From contig CBFFRQ010000214.1 in assembly GCA_965644315.1 (NCBI GenBank), forward strand, positions 1-64,000: a DNA stretch of 64,000 nucleotides. Direction: 5' to 3'. Under the pieces are notes generated by a model. It saw nothing but the letters and a program-made list of their open reading frames with translations. It had not been told where the DNA came from and ran no database searches. Position 1 is the stretch's first letter, and the number at the start of each line of letters is the position of its first letter. The position numbers were made by a program, and so were the translations under genes. Shown one piece after another: positions 39,501 to 51,500 of the stretch. Origin of the DNA: Caecitellus pseudoparvulus. Its lineage: Eukaryota; Bigyra: Bicosoecida.

Positions 39501-42500
39501 ACAGAGCCTGACCTGTCATGTGCGCTCCCGGAGGAGACAGTGACGCTTCCGGACTGCCTCGAAGCATCACCTGTAATCATAGATACAGATTTGGATCCTG
39601 AAAGCGACAAGCTTCCACTTTGAGATGCAACATGTGTAGCAAGTGAGATGTTTCCACTTGAAGTTGTTGCTGCTCCTGAGAGGAGCCGCACTGTACCAGG
39701 AGACGGGGCAAGGCCAGAATATATGGTGACATTACCAGAAGCCTCAGTGGCGTCTCCTGAACCGAAATATGCAGACCCAGACATGAGACTTCCTGAGTTA
39801 GACCGAATATCCACACTTCCTCCGCGAGATGCAGCACCACTAACAAGCCGGACGCCACCCCCAACTCCTTCAGCATCACCTCCCTGAACTTCGATGCCAG
39901 CACCATGCACCCCCCCACCAATGCCGCCTCGAAGCAGCAGACTTCCACCTGCTGTAAGGCCTGATCCTGAGGCAATTCGAACACTTCCACCTGTCCGTTC
40001 TGAGTCTCCAGCGACAGCTTCAATGTCACCACCCACTTCGAGACCGTCCCCAGCCTTGAGTCGAACTTGAGAGGACTCTTGAGAAGCTCCAGAGGAAATT
40101 GACACATTTCCGGCTTCACTGTACTCAGATGCAACGGTACTCACAAGTACAGAACTTGACATCCCACTTGAACTTTGAGCAAGAATCGAAACTCGCCCTT
40201 GGTCAGAGCGCTCACCAGCTGAAATGCTCACAACAGACGCGTTCTCCTGACTTGCAAATCCAGAGTCAGCAGTCAAAATTATTCGTCCATGGCCTGCCTG
40301 GGCAAAAGCAGCGAGTTGGATTTCCGCTCGTTCGCTCCCTTGCGCATTCAAGGAAGCTGTTGCTTTTGTAGAACCCGTGGCACGAAAAGCAACCTCTCCG
40401 CTCCCCCCGACACTTTTGGAAGAAATGAGAATAGCAGAAGGTCCTTGCGATTCGATGGATGTCAGTTGAACTCTACTGCCACTGTCACCGGCGGAAGTAC
40501 TGCTGATTTGGACCAAGCTGGTGTCAGAGCTTCGGGACTGGCTGCTAATTCTCACGGCCGCGGGTGAGGCACCTTCGCCTTGCGCCTTGAAAGTGATAGC
40601 TGTTTCACCCTTCACTGATGCCGTTGCATCAAGATCAATGCTTGCGTTATGAGACTCGGCATTTCCAGACTGAAATACGATGCTGGAATTGGTGCCCTGT
40701 GTAGCCCCTGCCGAAATGTCAATCCGTCCAGAAGAATGGCCAGATCCAGCTGAAATTTCCACCAGTCCACCCTCTTTTGAACTCACTCCTGCAGCCAAGA
40801 CAATACTCCCGCTGCTTTCAGAGGCAGAGCCTGAGCGGATGCTCAAAGAACCAGAGGACCTACCTTGCCCACTGCTCAGAGACACACCTCCAGAACGGGA
40901 GTGCCCGGATGCACTTGCGAGAGAAAGCTCACCAGATATTGCTGCCGAGCCAGTTTTCATTTGAATACTGCCGGACGAGTTGACCGCTTTGTTTGTGGCA
41001 ATATGAATGCTCCCCCCAGCCATGCCACCTGCCCCTGCTGACATGAGAACTTCTCCAGGGCGAACCCCTCCATCACCTGACGCGAGAGAGACACCACCAG
41101 AAACATCTTGCGCAGTTCCTGAATGCAGCTCCACGTTCCCGCTTGTTATTTGCGAAGCTCCAGAGCCCAGAGAAACGTTTCCACTCCGTAGTTCGCCTGC
41201 CCCAGAATGAAACCCCAACGAACCAGATATTGGGCCCTTTCCGGTACTGATACTAACATGTCCGCTTGCTGCAGAAGTCGAACCCCCCGTTTCAAGCCTG
41301 ATTTCACCTCCAGATCCTACCTCTGACCCTCCTGCGAACAGGTAAACACTACCGGCAGTCTCTGTGCCAGACCCGGTGCCAACCGACACAGTCCCTCCGG
41401 AACCAGAGCTTGACCCGGACCGAATCATGACCGATCCAGAGGAAACTTTTGAAGTACCTGAAGCAAGATTCATGGATCCTGACTGAAAAGATCCACTTGT
41501 CTTGACCGAAAATTGTCCGGAAATGCCGGACACGGCCCAGCCAGATCTCAGCTGAACTGAACCAGAGTGCAACTGAGACACACCTGAATCAAGAGTAACA
41601 TTACCTGAGCTCCTGAAAGCAATCGAACCAGAAGCTACTGAGGCGGTGCCTGACGAAATTGAAATACCACCGCTCTCCTCAGAGCCACTGCCGCTCGCAA
41701 TTCGCACTGAGCCGCCATGCCCTTCCGCGGAAACAAAAACTCCGGTACCAGACTTCTCTGAAGCACTCTTCAAGACAACTTGACCAGTTGATCGTTCAGA
41801 TGAACCTCCAGCTTGAATGGAAACAGTCGCGTCGTCGCCGGCAGCTTGAACAAAAACCTCGCTCTGTCCACCAACACTGTGCCCAACAAGCGTCACGTTG
41901 CTCGACCCGGAAGAATCGGAGACAGTGGCGCCAAGGTTCATCATTGCTGCTTGTTCACCATGTGCTTGTAGAAGAACTCTTGATGCCCCAGAATCACTCG
42001 CAGCAGTGATTGTTGCGTCGGCGAGTTGTGCACCGCCAATGCTGGACAGCTTCAGTAAAGAGGGCGTGCCAACAGCTGGCCCCGCCGCCAAATGTACAAC
42101 TCCGCTAGATTCCACGCCTGCTCCACTTTCAAGGACAAGAGGACCACTAGATTCGCTGTCCCCGCTTGAAAGGGACAATGCACCGGAACCAGAGAGTGCA
42201 TCGCCAGTCGAAACACTAATCCCACCGCTCGAGACCTTGCCCGTGGTAGCTAAACTCATTGATCCTGACTGAAACGCATTCCCAGACCGAATAATCATTC
42301 CGCCACTGGAATTTGTTCCCTTGCCTGACTCTATTCTGAGGGCGCCCCCCAGTGACGACTGCCCCGCTTGAATCGCAACATCACCGGAGACTAAACTCCT
42401 CCCGGAGGAAATAGTGACAGACCCCGAACGGGACACTGCCCGGCCTGCAATGATGCCAATGCCACCTGTTTCATGCCCTGCTCCAGACTTGAGCTGGATA

Positions 42501-45500
42501 CCACCACTTCTTAAACCTGATCCGGTTCGAAGGGATGTGCTGCCAGTCTCTGCTGAAGCATCCCCAGAGGCCACCAAAATACCCCCCTTTGCCCCATGCA
42601 GACGACCCGAACGAACAGAAAAATTGCCACTTTGGCTACCTCGACCACTGGCAAGCCGTACTACACCGGACGTTAACAACCCTTCCCCAGATTCAAGTAC
42701 GACATCCCCTCCTTGCTCCATCGACTGACCGGCTGCAACGAGCACGCTACCACTCACGCCCCGACTGGCAGCACTTGACACACTAACGGACCCACTGGCC
42801 CCCGCCTCGGATGGCCCCGTCGTGACGTGCACCTCACCACTTGACACAGGGCCCTGGCCCGACGCCACAGACACCCTGCCACCGGCACCAGATGCGCTGC
42901 TGCCCCCCAACACAGACACACTGCCAGATTGGACACGTGCCAAGCCACTGCCCAGCTGCACTGCACCACTGGCACTGCCAGCGTCACCGCTCATGATGTG
43001 CACCGCGCCTGACTGGCCCCCTCTTGATGTGCCTGACTGCAGATGCAACTGACCGCTCGAGCCGCCCTCCACAGCGCCGCTGCTGACCTCCACACCACCG
43101 CTACCATGGCTGCCAGCTCCCCCCAGCACACTCACACCACCTCCTAGCCCTCCATGAGACCCACCAGCCTGCAGTACGACGGACCCCCCTTCCCCACGGG
43201 CTGCAACACCAGCCTGCAGCACCACGTCGCCACCCGGCCCAGACACTGCACCCCCAGCACGGCCCGTGATGTCCCCTGATGCCCCACTCGCGCTGCTGCC
43301 CGTCGACAACAGTATGCTGCCGCTGTCACCGTCGCTGCCTGACGAGCTCACACGCACGCCACCTGCGCCTGCATGCACGTCCACGGACCCACCAGCACCC
43401 GATGCGACAGACACGGTGCCGCCTTGCGAGCCCCCCCCCGCGGCCACAGTCACATTGCCCCCCGACACTGCACCTTTGCCTGTGCCGACAAACACGTCTC
43501 CAGACACGCCAGTCGCGCTGTCCCCACTGCGCAGAGACACAGACCCGGACGCCTCGCGGCCCTCTCCACTGCGCACTTCCACGCGCCCACCAGTACCTTG
43601 CATAGACTGTCCAGCATACATGAGCAAGTCTCCGCCCGCTTTGTGGGAGCTACCAACGCTTAAAAGGATCCCTCCGCTTTGATCACCCGCTGAGGCCCCT
43701 GTTCGCATGGCGATGCTGCCGCTGCTGGAAGCATCTCCTGTGAGCACCTGAATGCTTCCCGACACAGCACCAGCCTCGCCTGTAGCAAGCCTGACTGATC
43801 CACTGGCGTGCTCAGACTGCTTGGAACTGACACTGATGTTTCCAGTCTGGCTCTCTGTGTTTGGAAGCATGGAGAACCGGCGGCTCCTGGCGTGCAGTGC
43901 TGCAAGCAAATCAATGGTGATCTTTGTCTTGTCAACTTCATGAAAGTTCTTCAAGCTGAAGTTCTTCTCAGGAAGACTCAACTCGGGGTACTCAGAAACG
44001 TACTCAGGCATGACCTCCTGGACCTCTTGCGCAATGACACCTCGAGTCTCGATGTCTTTGATGCCACGAACGCGCTGCCACTCAGGTGTGTACCGATACT
44101 TGGTCACTCGCAGGCGCAGCAAGCGCTGGAGTACATCATCATCATCCACATCTTGGATGTCCGTTTTGATGCGGCGGTCAGAAGGAGAGTACACTTGCAC
44201 GAGGTTGGCTGGAACATGAGACATGATGCGCTCCTTGCCCAAACGAAGAACAGTCCCACCAGTGACATTCGCACCTAGCATTTGCACCTGGATGGACCCA
44301 TTGCTCACTGACAGGTGCACCTGATGGCCAGCATGCATCGACAGGTTGCCGGTGGATGAGATGTTTACCCCACGGCCAAGTGCAAGTGAGGAGGCATGAG
44401 AAGCTGAGGAGGAGGATAACCTGACACTAGCATCCGAGGCAGATGAAGTTGCGGACACAGACACTGACGAAGGACCAGTTTGTGAGTCCGAAACAATACT
44501 CACGTTCGATGAGTCAGGTGCCTGCGCTACAAAACTAAGAAGGCTTTCCTGACTTGACTCAGCGACGACCTGAGTAGTTTCAGCCGACGCAAGCAGTTTC
44601 GAAGACCGAAAATCGACTTCTTGCGAGGCTTTCAGAGCGATCCCATCTCCTGACATCAGTATGGAGCCGCCCAAGGCTTCGCCAGAGGCGGATCTGCCGC
44701 TACGAATGACAACGGATCCACCCCGCCCACCTGCCGAGCTGCCACCCTGCAGAGTGACGTTGCCTGCATCCCCAGCCATGCCCACACCAGACGACACTGT
44801 CACAGACCCACTGCTGCCAGATGCCGACATGGAGCTGCCAAGCAGCAAGTCCCCACTCCGAACACCGCCAGCACCAGTCACAAGCTGCACCCGGCCACTC
44901 GCCTTCCCCCCTGCACCGGATGACACCATCACGGCGCCTCCACTCCCATCCCGACTCATGCCGGCGTGCCATGTGATGGACCCACCCTGCTCCCCCGTGC
45001 CACCTGCCACAGACACGCTGCCTCCCCGGCTGCCACGCTCAGCCCCGCCGACCAGCCCAGCACGCACCTGCACGTTGCCATGCAGACCCTTGCCGTCACC
45101 AGCCAGCAAGGAGACATTGCCACTCTCTGTGTGCCCTCTGCCCCCTTGCAGCAACAGTGCCCCGCCAACACCTTCGCTGCTGGAGCCGGCCGCCACAGTC
45201 ACGTTGCCACCGACTGCCTTGCCATGGCCAGCCTGCATGGTCAATGAGCCGCCACCACCACCTCGCAAGCCGCCGCTCGCGCCCGCTGCAATGACCACAT
45301 CACCCCCACCAATGCGCACACCAGCAGTGCCAGGTGTAGAGCCACCGCCCACTTCCACCGCAATGCTGCCGCTGACGTCGCCGTCCCCGCTCGACATGTG
45401 CACATGGCCACCTTCTCCGCTCAACACTGCTGATGACCCCCTCGCAAGGTGACACCACCAGAGGATCGGGCCACCAATGACACACCACCCCCGCCCTGGC

Positions 45501-48500
45501 CACCGCTCCCGCCTTGCACGGAAACGTTGCCAGCCACGCCAGCAGCAGCGTCCCCGCTCGCCAGCACCACGTCACCCGCAGGCCCATCTGATGCTTGGCC
45601 CGTTCGCAGCACCACAGACCCTGAGCGCTGGCCCTCCCCGCTGCTGACCAGCACAGAGCCGCTGGTGTCTCCGGCCCCACTCCTCACGCTGACGCCTCCC
45701 CCAGTCCCAGCGGTGGCGCTTCCAGCTAGAATGCGAGCATGGCCACCCTGCTTTGTGGCATTACCGGCCACCATTTCAAGCTGACCTGACTGCTGTCCGC
45801 TCCCAGTCACTACGCTGACACTGCCACTATTTGAAGCACGTCCAGACGCCACTTGGATGCTTCCAGATGTGCGCCTAGCCGAGCCCGTCGTAAGCGCCAC
45901 AGAGCCACTGGTGTCCTCTGCACTCAGTCCACTACTGAGCGCTGCAGAGCCGCTCCGGCGCACTGCTTTCCCGCTGTGAAGCTTCACAGGCCCACTCTCC
46001 GCCCCTGGCCCACTTCTGAAGCTAGCCTTACCGGAAGTTCCCATGTCTGATCTGCCAGATTTGAGCAGCACGGTACCTGACCTGACACTGCTGCGCCCAG
46101 TCGACCCATGCAAGTCACCAGAACGGGCAGCCCCGGAGCCTGTAGACACAGCAATCGCACCTGACTCGGCACCATGCCCAGACACGATCTCAACCTTACC
46201 ACTCTCTGATGCAGAGTCACCAGAAGACAGGCTCACTCGGCCGCTGGCCCCGTGACTGCTTGCACCAGTTGCCAGCGATACTTCACCACTCCGGGCCCCG
46301 TCACCTGACTGGATCTCAACACTCCCAGACTCAAACTCTGCAGCCTCAGGGGCAGTCCCACCTGATCCCACAGAAACACCACCTGATGAAGCAGACGTGC
46401 TTCCGGACCTAAGCATCACTGAGCCTGACTTCTCAAGGCCGCGGGTAGCGAGCAGAGTCCCTCCACTCCCGCTGGAGACCGCGACGCTGCCAGCTCTGTC
46501 AGCGGAGATCTCCACCTTTCCGTGGCTAGCATCAGACCCTTCTGCCACGATTTTCACTTGCCCTCCAGACTCTGCTGAACCTGTAGCCATCAATTGTACG
46601 GTCCCAGCTGATGAGCTGCCACCAGTCCCCACCAATATTCTCCCTGCATGGTCGCTCGCGATACCGTCACCCGCGGACAGACGGATATCCCCAGCATCAG
46701 TTGCAGCCCCTGTCACAACCGAAATTCCACCGGAACTTCCATCAGAGGCCGCCGTGTGCACGTCCACACTCCCTGAGCCCAGCGCTCCGGCACCAGACCG
46801 TAGCACAATACCCCCCCCTGACTTCCTGTCGCTGCCGCTGCCGCCCTGCAGAGTCATATTACCGCCTGGCCCCGCCTGGCCTGAACCAGCCAGCACAGTC
46901 ACACTGCCTCCTGACCCCAATGCATCTGTGCTGGCCCCACCCTGCAGAAGAACTGACCCACCACGCTGGCTCCCAGACCCACCAGCAACACGAGCTGCAC
47001 CTCCCTGGAGCCCATTCCCAGCTTCCACAGCGACAGAACCACCTGATCCACCCACACCAGAGCCTGCTGCGATGCTCATCGCTCCACCTTGCACCTCGCT
47101 GTGCCCTGCTTCCAATGACACGGTGCCCCCTGAGCCCTCTTCACTTGGCCCTGCGATCAATGAAATGCCACCGCTTCCAGCGCTGCCGGCGCCTGTTCCA
47201 ATGGTCACATGCCCAGACACAGCCGCAGCAGAATCACCCGTGGTGATGCTGATGGGCCCACTGCTGCGTGTGCTTACTGCACCTGTGGAGACGTACATGC
47301 CACCACTGGGCCCGCTCGAGCTGCTACCGCTGCCCACCACCACCTCACCGCCTTCACCTGCCTCTGACACGCCAGCTCGCATGGTGAGCACCCCGCCGCG
47401 CGCGCCTGCACCGGCTCGCAAAGTCACGTTCCCGCCGATCATGCCGCCCTCGCCAGCTGCCACCCGCACATTCCCAGCCTGCTCTGAGCCCGAACCAGCC
47501 AACACACTGGAGTCGCCACCAGTGCCTGCAGTGCTCTGGCCCCCCACCACTTGCACACTTCCCCCCATGCCCTCCCCTGCACCAGCGGACACGGCCACCG
47601 CTCCACCAGTTCGGCCTTGCCCACCACTCACAGATGCTTGGGCCGTGTGTGCTACAAGGCGCACGTCACCACCTGCCTGGGCGCCCAGGCCAGCTTCAAT
47701 GCGCACAGCGCCTCCACCCCCTGTGCTGCGCCCCGCCGACACAGTCACATTCCCACTTGCTCCTTGAGCTGCATCCCCAGACATCAGAGCCATGGAGCCA
47801 CTGCTGCCCGCAGATGCCAACCCAGTCTCAATGGTCACGTTGCCTGAAGTGAGACCGGGGCCACTGCGCAGCGTCAGGCTCCCCCCTGAGTGCCCGTGCC
47901 CACCCACGATCTGCACGTCACCCCCAGCGCCCTGCCCATCACCTGCACTGGCAATGACAGAGCCACCGACCGAGCCAGATCCTGCCAACAAGCTAGCGCC
48001 TCCGCCATGCTCATCAGCACCATCTCCGCCAGACAGCTGCATCTCGCCACCTGCACCGAGTGATGCCGATCCAGCCAGCAGTGCGACACCCCCACCCTGC
48101 AGGGCCCCGCTCCCACTCTCCATCACGACGTCCCCGCCATGCTTGCCTCCGGCGACAGAGCCTGCCTTGATGGCCACTGAACCGCCAGATCCGCCCTCCA
48201 CGCTGCGGCCTGCGCTCACTGCCACTGGCCCAGCACCGTCACGCCCAGCGCCAGAGCCCAGCACCACAGACCCGGACGTCCCCAAACGAGAGGCACCACT
48301 CACCACAGACACGTTCCCAGACCCCAATGCCCCCATTCCACTGGAGAGGAACACGCCCCCACTGGAGCCCGACGATGCCTCACCACTGCCCACCTGAACG
48401 GACCCTGACGATGCACCGCCGGAGCCAGACACGACACTCAGCGTGCCAGATGCACCCTGGGCGCTGCGCCCACTTGCCAACATGAGAGCACCACCTGTCG

Positions 48501-51500
48501 CGTGGCCAGCTGCATGGCCGGCCGACACAGCCACTGAACCGCCTGCACCTGCCAGGCTGCCCCCACCAACCACCTGCACCTGGCCTGCATCACCGCTTGA
48601 ACTATCACCACTGCCCATGCGCACGCTACCACTCACACCCCGACTGGCAGCACTTGACACACTAACGGACCCACTGGCCCCCGCCTCGGATGGCCCCGTC
48701 GTGACGTGCACCTCACCACTTGACACAGGGCCCTGGCCCGACGCCACAGACACCCTGCCACCGGCACCAGATGCGCTGCTGCCCCCCAACACAGACACAC
48801 TGCCAGATTGGACACGTGCCAAGCCACTGCCCAGCTGCACTGCACCACTGGCACTGCCAGCGTCACCGCTCATGATGTGCACCGCGCCTGACTGGCCCCC
48901 TCTTGATGTGCCTGACTGCAGATGCAACTGACCGCTCGAGCCGCCCTCCACAGCGCCGCTGCTGACCTCCACACCACCGCTACCATGGCTGCCAGCTCCC
49001 CCCAGCACACTCACACCACCTCCTAGCCCTCCATGAGACCCACCAGCCTGCAGTACGACGGACCCCCTTCCCCACGGGCTGCAACACCAGCCTGCAGCAC
49101 CACGTCGCCACCCGGCCCAGACACTGCACCCCCAGCATGGCCCGTGATGTCCCCTGATGCCCCACTCGCGCTGCTGCCCGTCGACAACAGTATGCTGCCG
49201 CTGTCACCGTCGCTGCCTGACGAGCTCACACGCACGCCACCTGCGCCTGCATGCACGTCCACGGACCCACCAGCACCCGATGCGACAGACACGGTGCCAC
49301 CTTGCGAGCCCCCCCCCGCGGCCACAGTCACATTGCCCCCCGACACTGCACCTTTGCCTGTGCCGACAAACACGTCTCCAGACACGCCAGTCGCGCTGTC
49401 CCCACTGCGCAGAGACACAGACCCGGACGCCTCGCGGCCCTCTCCACTGCGCACTTCCACGCGCCCACCAGTACCTTGCATAGACTGTCCAGCATACATG
49501 AGCAAGTCTCCGCCCGCTTTGTGGGAGCTACCAACGCTTAAAAGGATCCCTCCGCTTTGATCGCCCGCTGAGGCCCCTGTTCGCATGGCGATGCTGCCGC
49601 TGCTGGAAGCATCTCCTGTGAGCACCTGAATGCTTCCCGACACAGCACCAGCCTTGCCTGTAGCAAGCCTGACTGATCCACTAGCGTGCTCAGACTGCTT
49701 CGAACTGACACTGATGTTTCCAGTCTGGCTCTCTGTGTTTGGAAGCATGGAGAACCGGCGGCTCCTGGCGTGCAGTGCTGCAAGCAAATCAATGGTGATC
49801 TTTGTCTTGTCAACTTCATGAAAGTTCTTCAAGCTGAAGTTCTTCTCAGGAAGACTCAACTCGGGGTACTCAGAAACGTACTCAGGCATGACCTCCTGGA
49901 CCTCTTGCGCAATGACACCTCGAGTCTCGATGTCTTTGATGCCACGAACGCGCTGCCACTCAGGTGTGTACTGATACTTGGTCACTCGCAGGCGCAGCAA
50001 GCGCTGGAGTACATCATCATCATCCACATCTTGGATGTCCGTTTTGATGCGGCGGTCAGAAGGAGAGTACACTTGCACGAGGTTGGCTGGAACATGAGAC
50101 ATGATGCGCTCCTTGCCCAAACGAAGAACAGTCCCACCCGTGACATTGGCACTTGAAATGCTGACATCGAATCCAGCCTGAGAGCTAAATGTAGATGAAG
50201 CGGCATGTGTTCTCAAAAGCCCAGAGGTGGATAGTGATGCTCCTAATTCAGACACAGATAGTACTGATGATTCGGACCGCGACTGGCTGCGCGCAACAAG
50301 CTGGACAGAACCACCAGGACCGTTAGACGAGACTGATATTCTCGAAGACTCTTGCCATGGTTCCCCTGCTGCAATGCTCACGTCGCCTCCACGCCCGACG
50401 CCGTCGCCAGCATGAAGCACCACGCTTCCACCATCATTGCCACGCCCAGCCACAAGTGCCAACTTGCTACCTACGCCCTCTGCCGTGGATGAGCTCAGCA
50501 GCTCAATCCCTGTGCCACTCTCATGCTCGCCAGATGCAGCTGCCACGACCACACCATGCCCTGCCAGGCCCAGCTGTGCTCCAGCAGTCACCGACACGCC
50601 ACCCGCGCCGCCGACTACCTGCACGCCCCCGCCTTCACCACTGCTTGACTCCCCACCAGCAATCAACACCGAACCGCTGCCCACAGCAGCACCACTGCCG
50701 CCCATCAAGCTCACAGACCCGCCCCGCCCACCTGCCGAGCTGCCACCCTGCAGAGTGACGTTGCCTGCATCCCCAGCCATGCCCACACCAGACGACACTG
50801 TCACAGACCCACTGCTGCCAGATGCCGACATGGAGCTGCCAAGCAGCAAGTCCCCACTCCGAACACCGCCAGCACCAGTCACAAGCTGCACCCGGCCACT
50901 CGCCTTCCCCCCTGCACCGGATGACACCATCACGGCGCCTCCACTCCCATCCCGACTCATGCCGGCGTGCCATGTGATGGACCCACCCTGCTCCCCCGTG
51001 CCACCTGCCACAGACACGCTGCCTCCCCGGCTGTCACGCTCAGCCCCGCCGACCAGCCCAGCACGCACCTGCACGTTGCCATGCAGACCCTTGCCGTCAC
51101 CAGCCAGCAAGGAGACATTGCCACTCTCTGTGTGCCCTCTGCCCCCTTGCAGCAACAGTGCCCCGCCAACACCTTCGCTGCTGGAGCCGGCCGCCACAGT
51201 CACGTTGCCACCGACTGCCTTGCCATGGCCAGCCTGCATGGTCAATGAGCCGCCACCACCACCTCGCAAGCCGCCGCTCGCACCCGCTGCAATGACCACA
51301 TCACCCCCACCAATGCGCACACCAGCAGTGCCAGGTGTAGAGCCACCGCCCACTTCCACCGCAATGCTGCCGCTGACGTCGCCGTCCCCGCTCGACATGT
51401 GCACATGGCCACCTTCTCCGCTCAACACTGCTGATGACCCCCCTCGCAAGGTGACACCACCAGAGGATCGGGCCACCAATGACACACCACCCCCGCCCTG

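Larger units (their letters stand above)
34118..42737 (-). other. Divergent solenoid region without near-identical repeats
   Basis: About 2,870 residues of rungs such as SGSVSLASG and GGNVTLHAG that obey the 15-residue pattern but differ from one another at the DNA level. GC is near 50 percent by eye, against about 71 percent in the macrosatellite. Many N-x-S/T sequons (GNVS, GNVT, GNIS) are present. At least four glycine-poor interludes punctuate it. It joins the macrosatellite in frame at 34117 (GSSGEVVVRSANAVGTG). It probably represents an older part of the gene that escaped recent homogenisation. No S74 domain is visible in it. Confidence 0.8.
42738..45703 (-). repeat. Partial cassette A, about 3.0 kb, with active-type S74
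   Basis: Matches cassette B from the start rung at about 45700 to about 44722, then has a private glycine-poor stalk (44258-44720). It rejoins B through the S74 domain and post-S74 stretch, and ends abruptly after RGVSGSVLV at about 42738, where divergent solenoid begins. The long solenoid and tail of the other cassettes are missing. It contains the shortened C5 run at 45437-45441. Confidence 0.9.

Noticed and set aside
45437-49067. Programmed ribosomal frameshifting at the C5 runs
   Set aside because: The sister cassettes read the same region without any shift, and only the copies missing one base need it. Base loss in the consensus is simpler.
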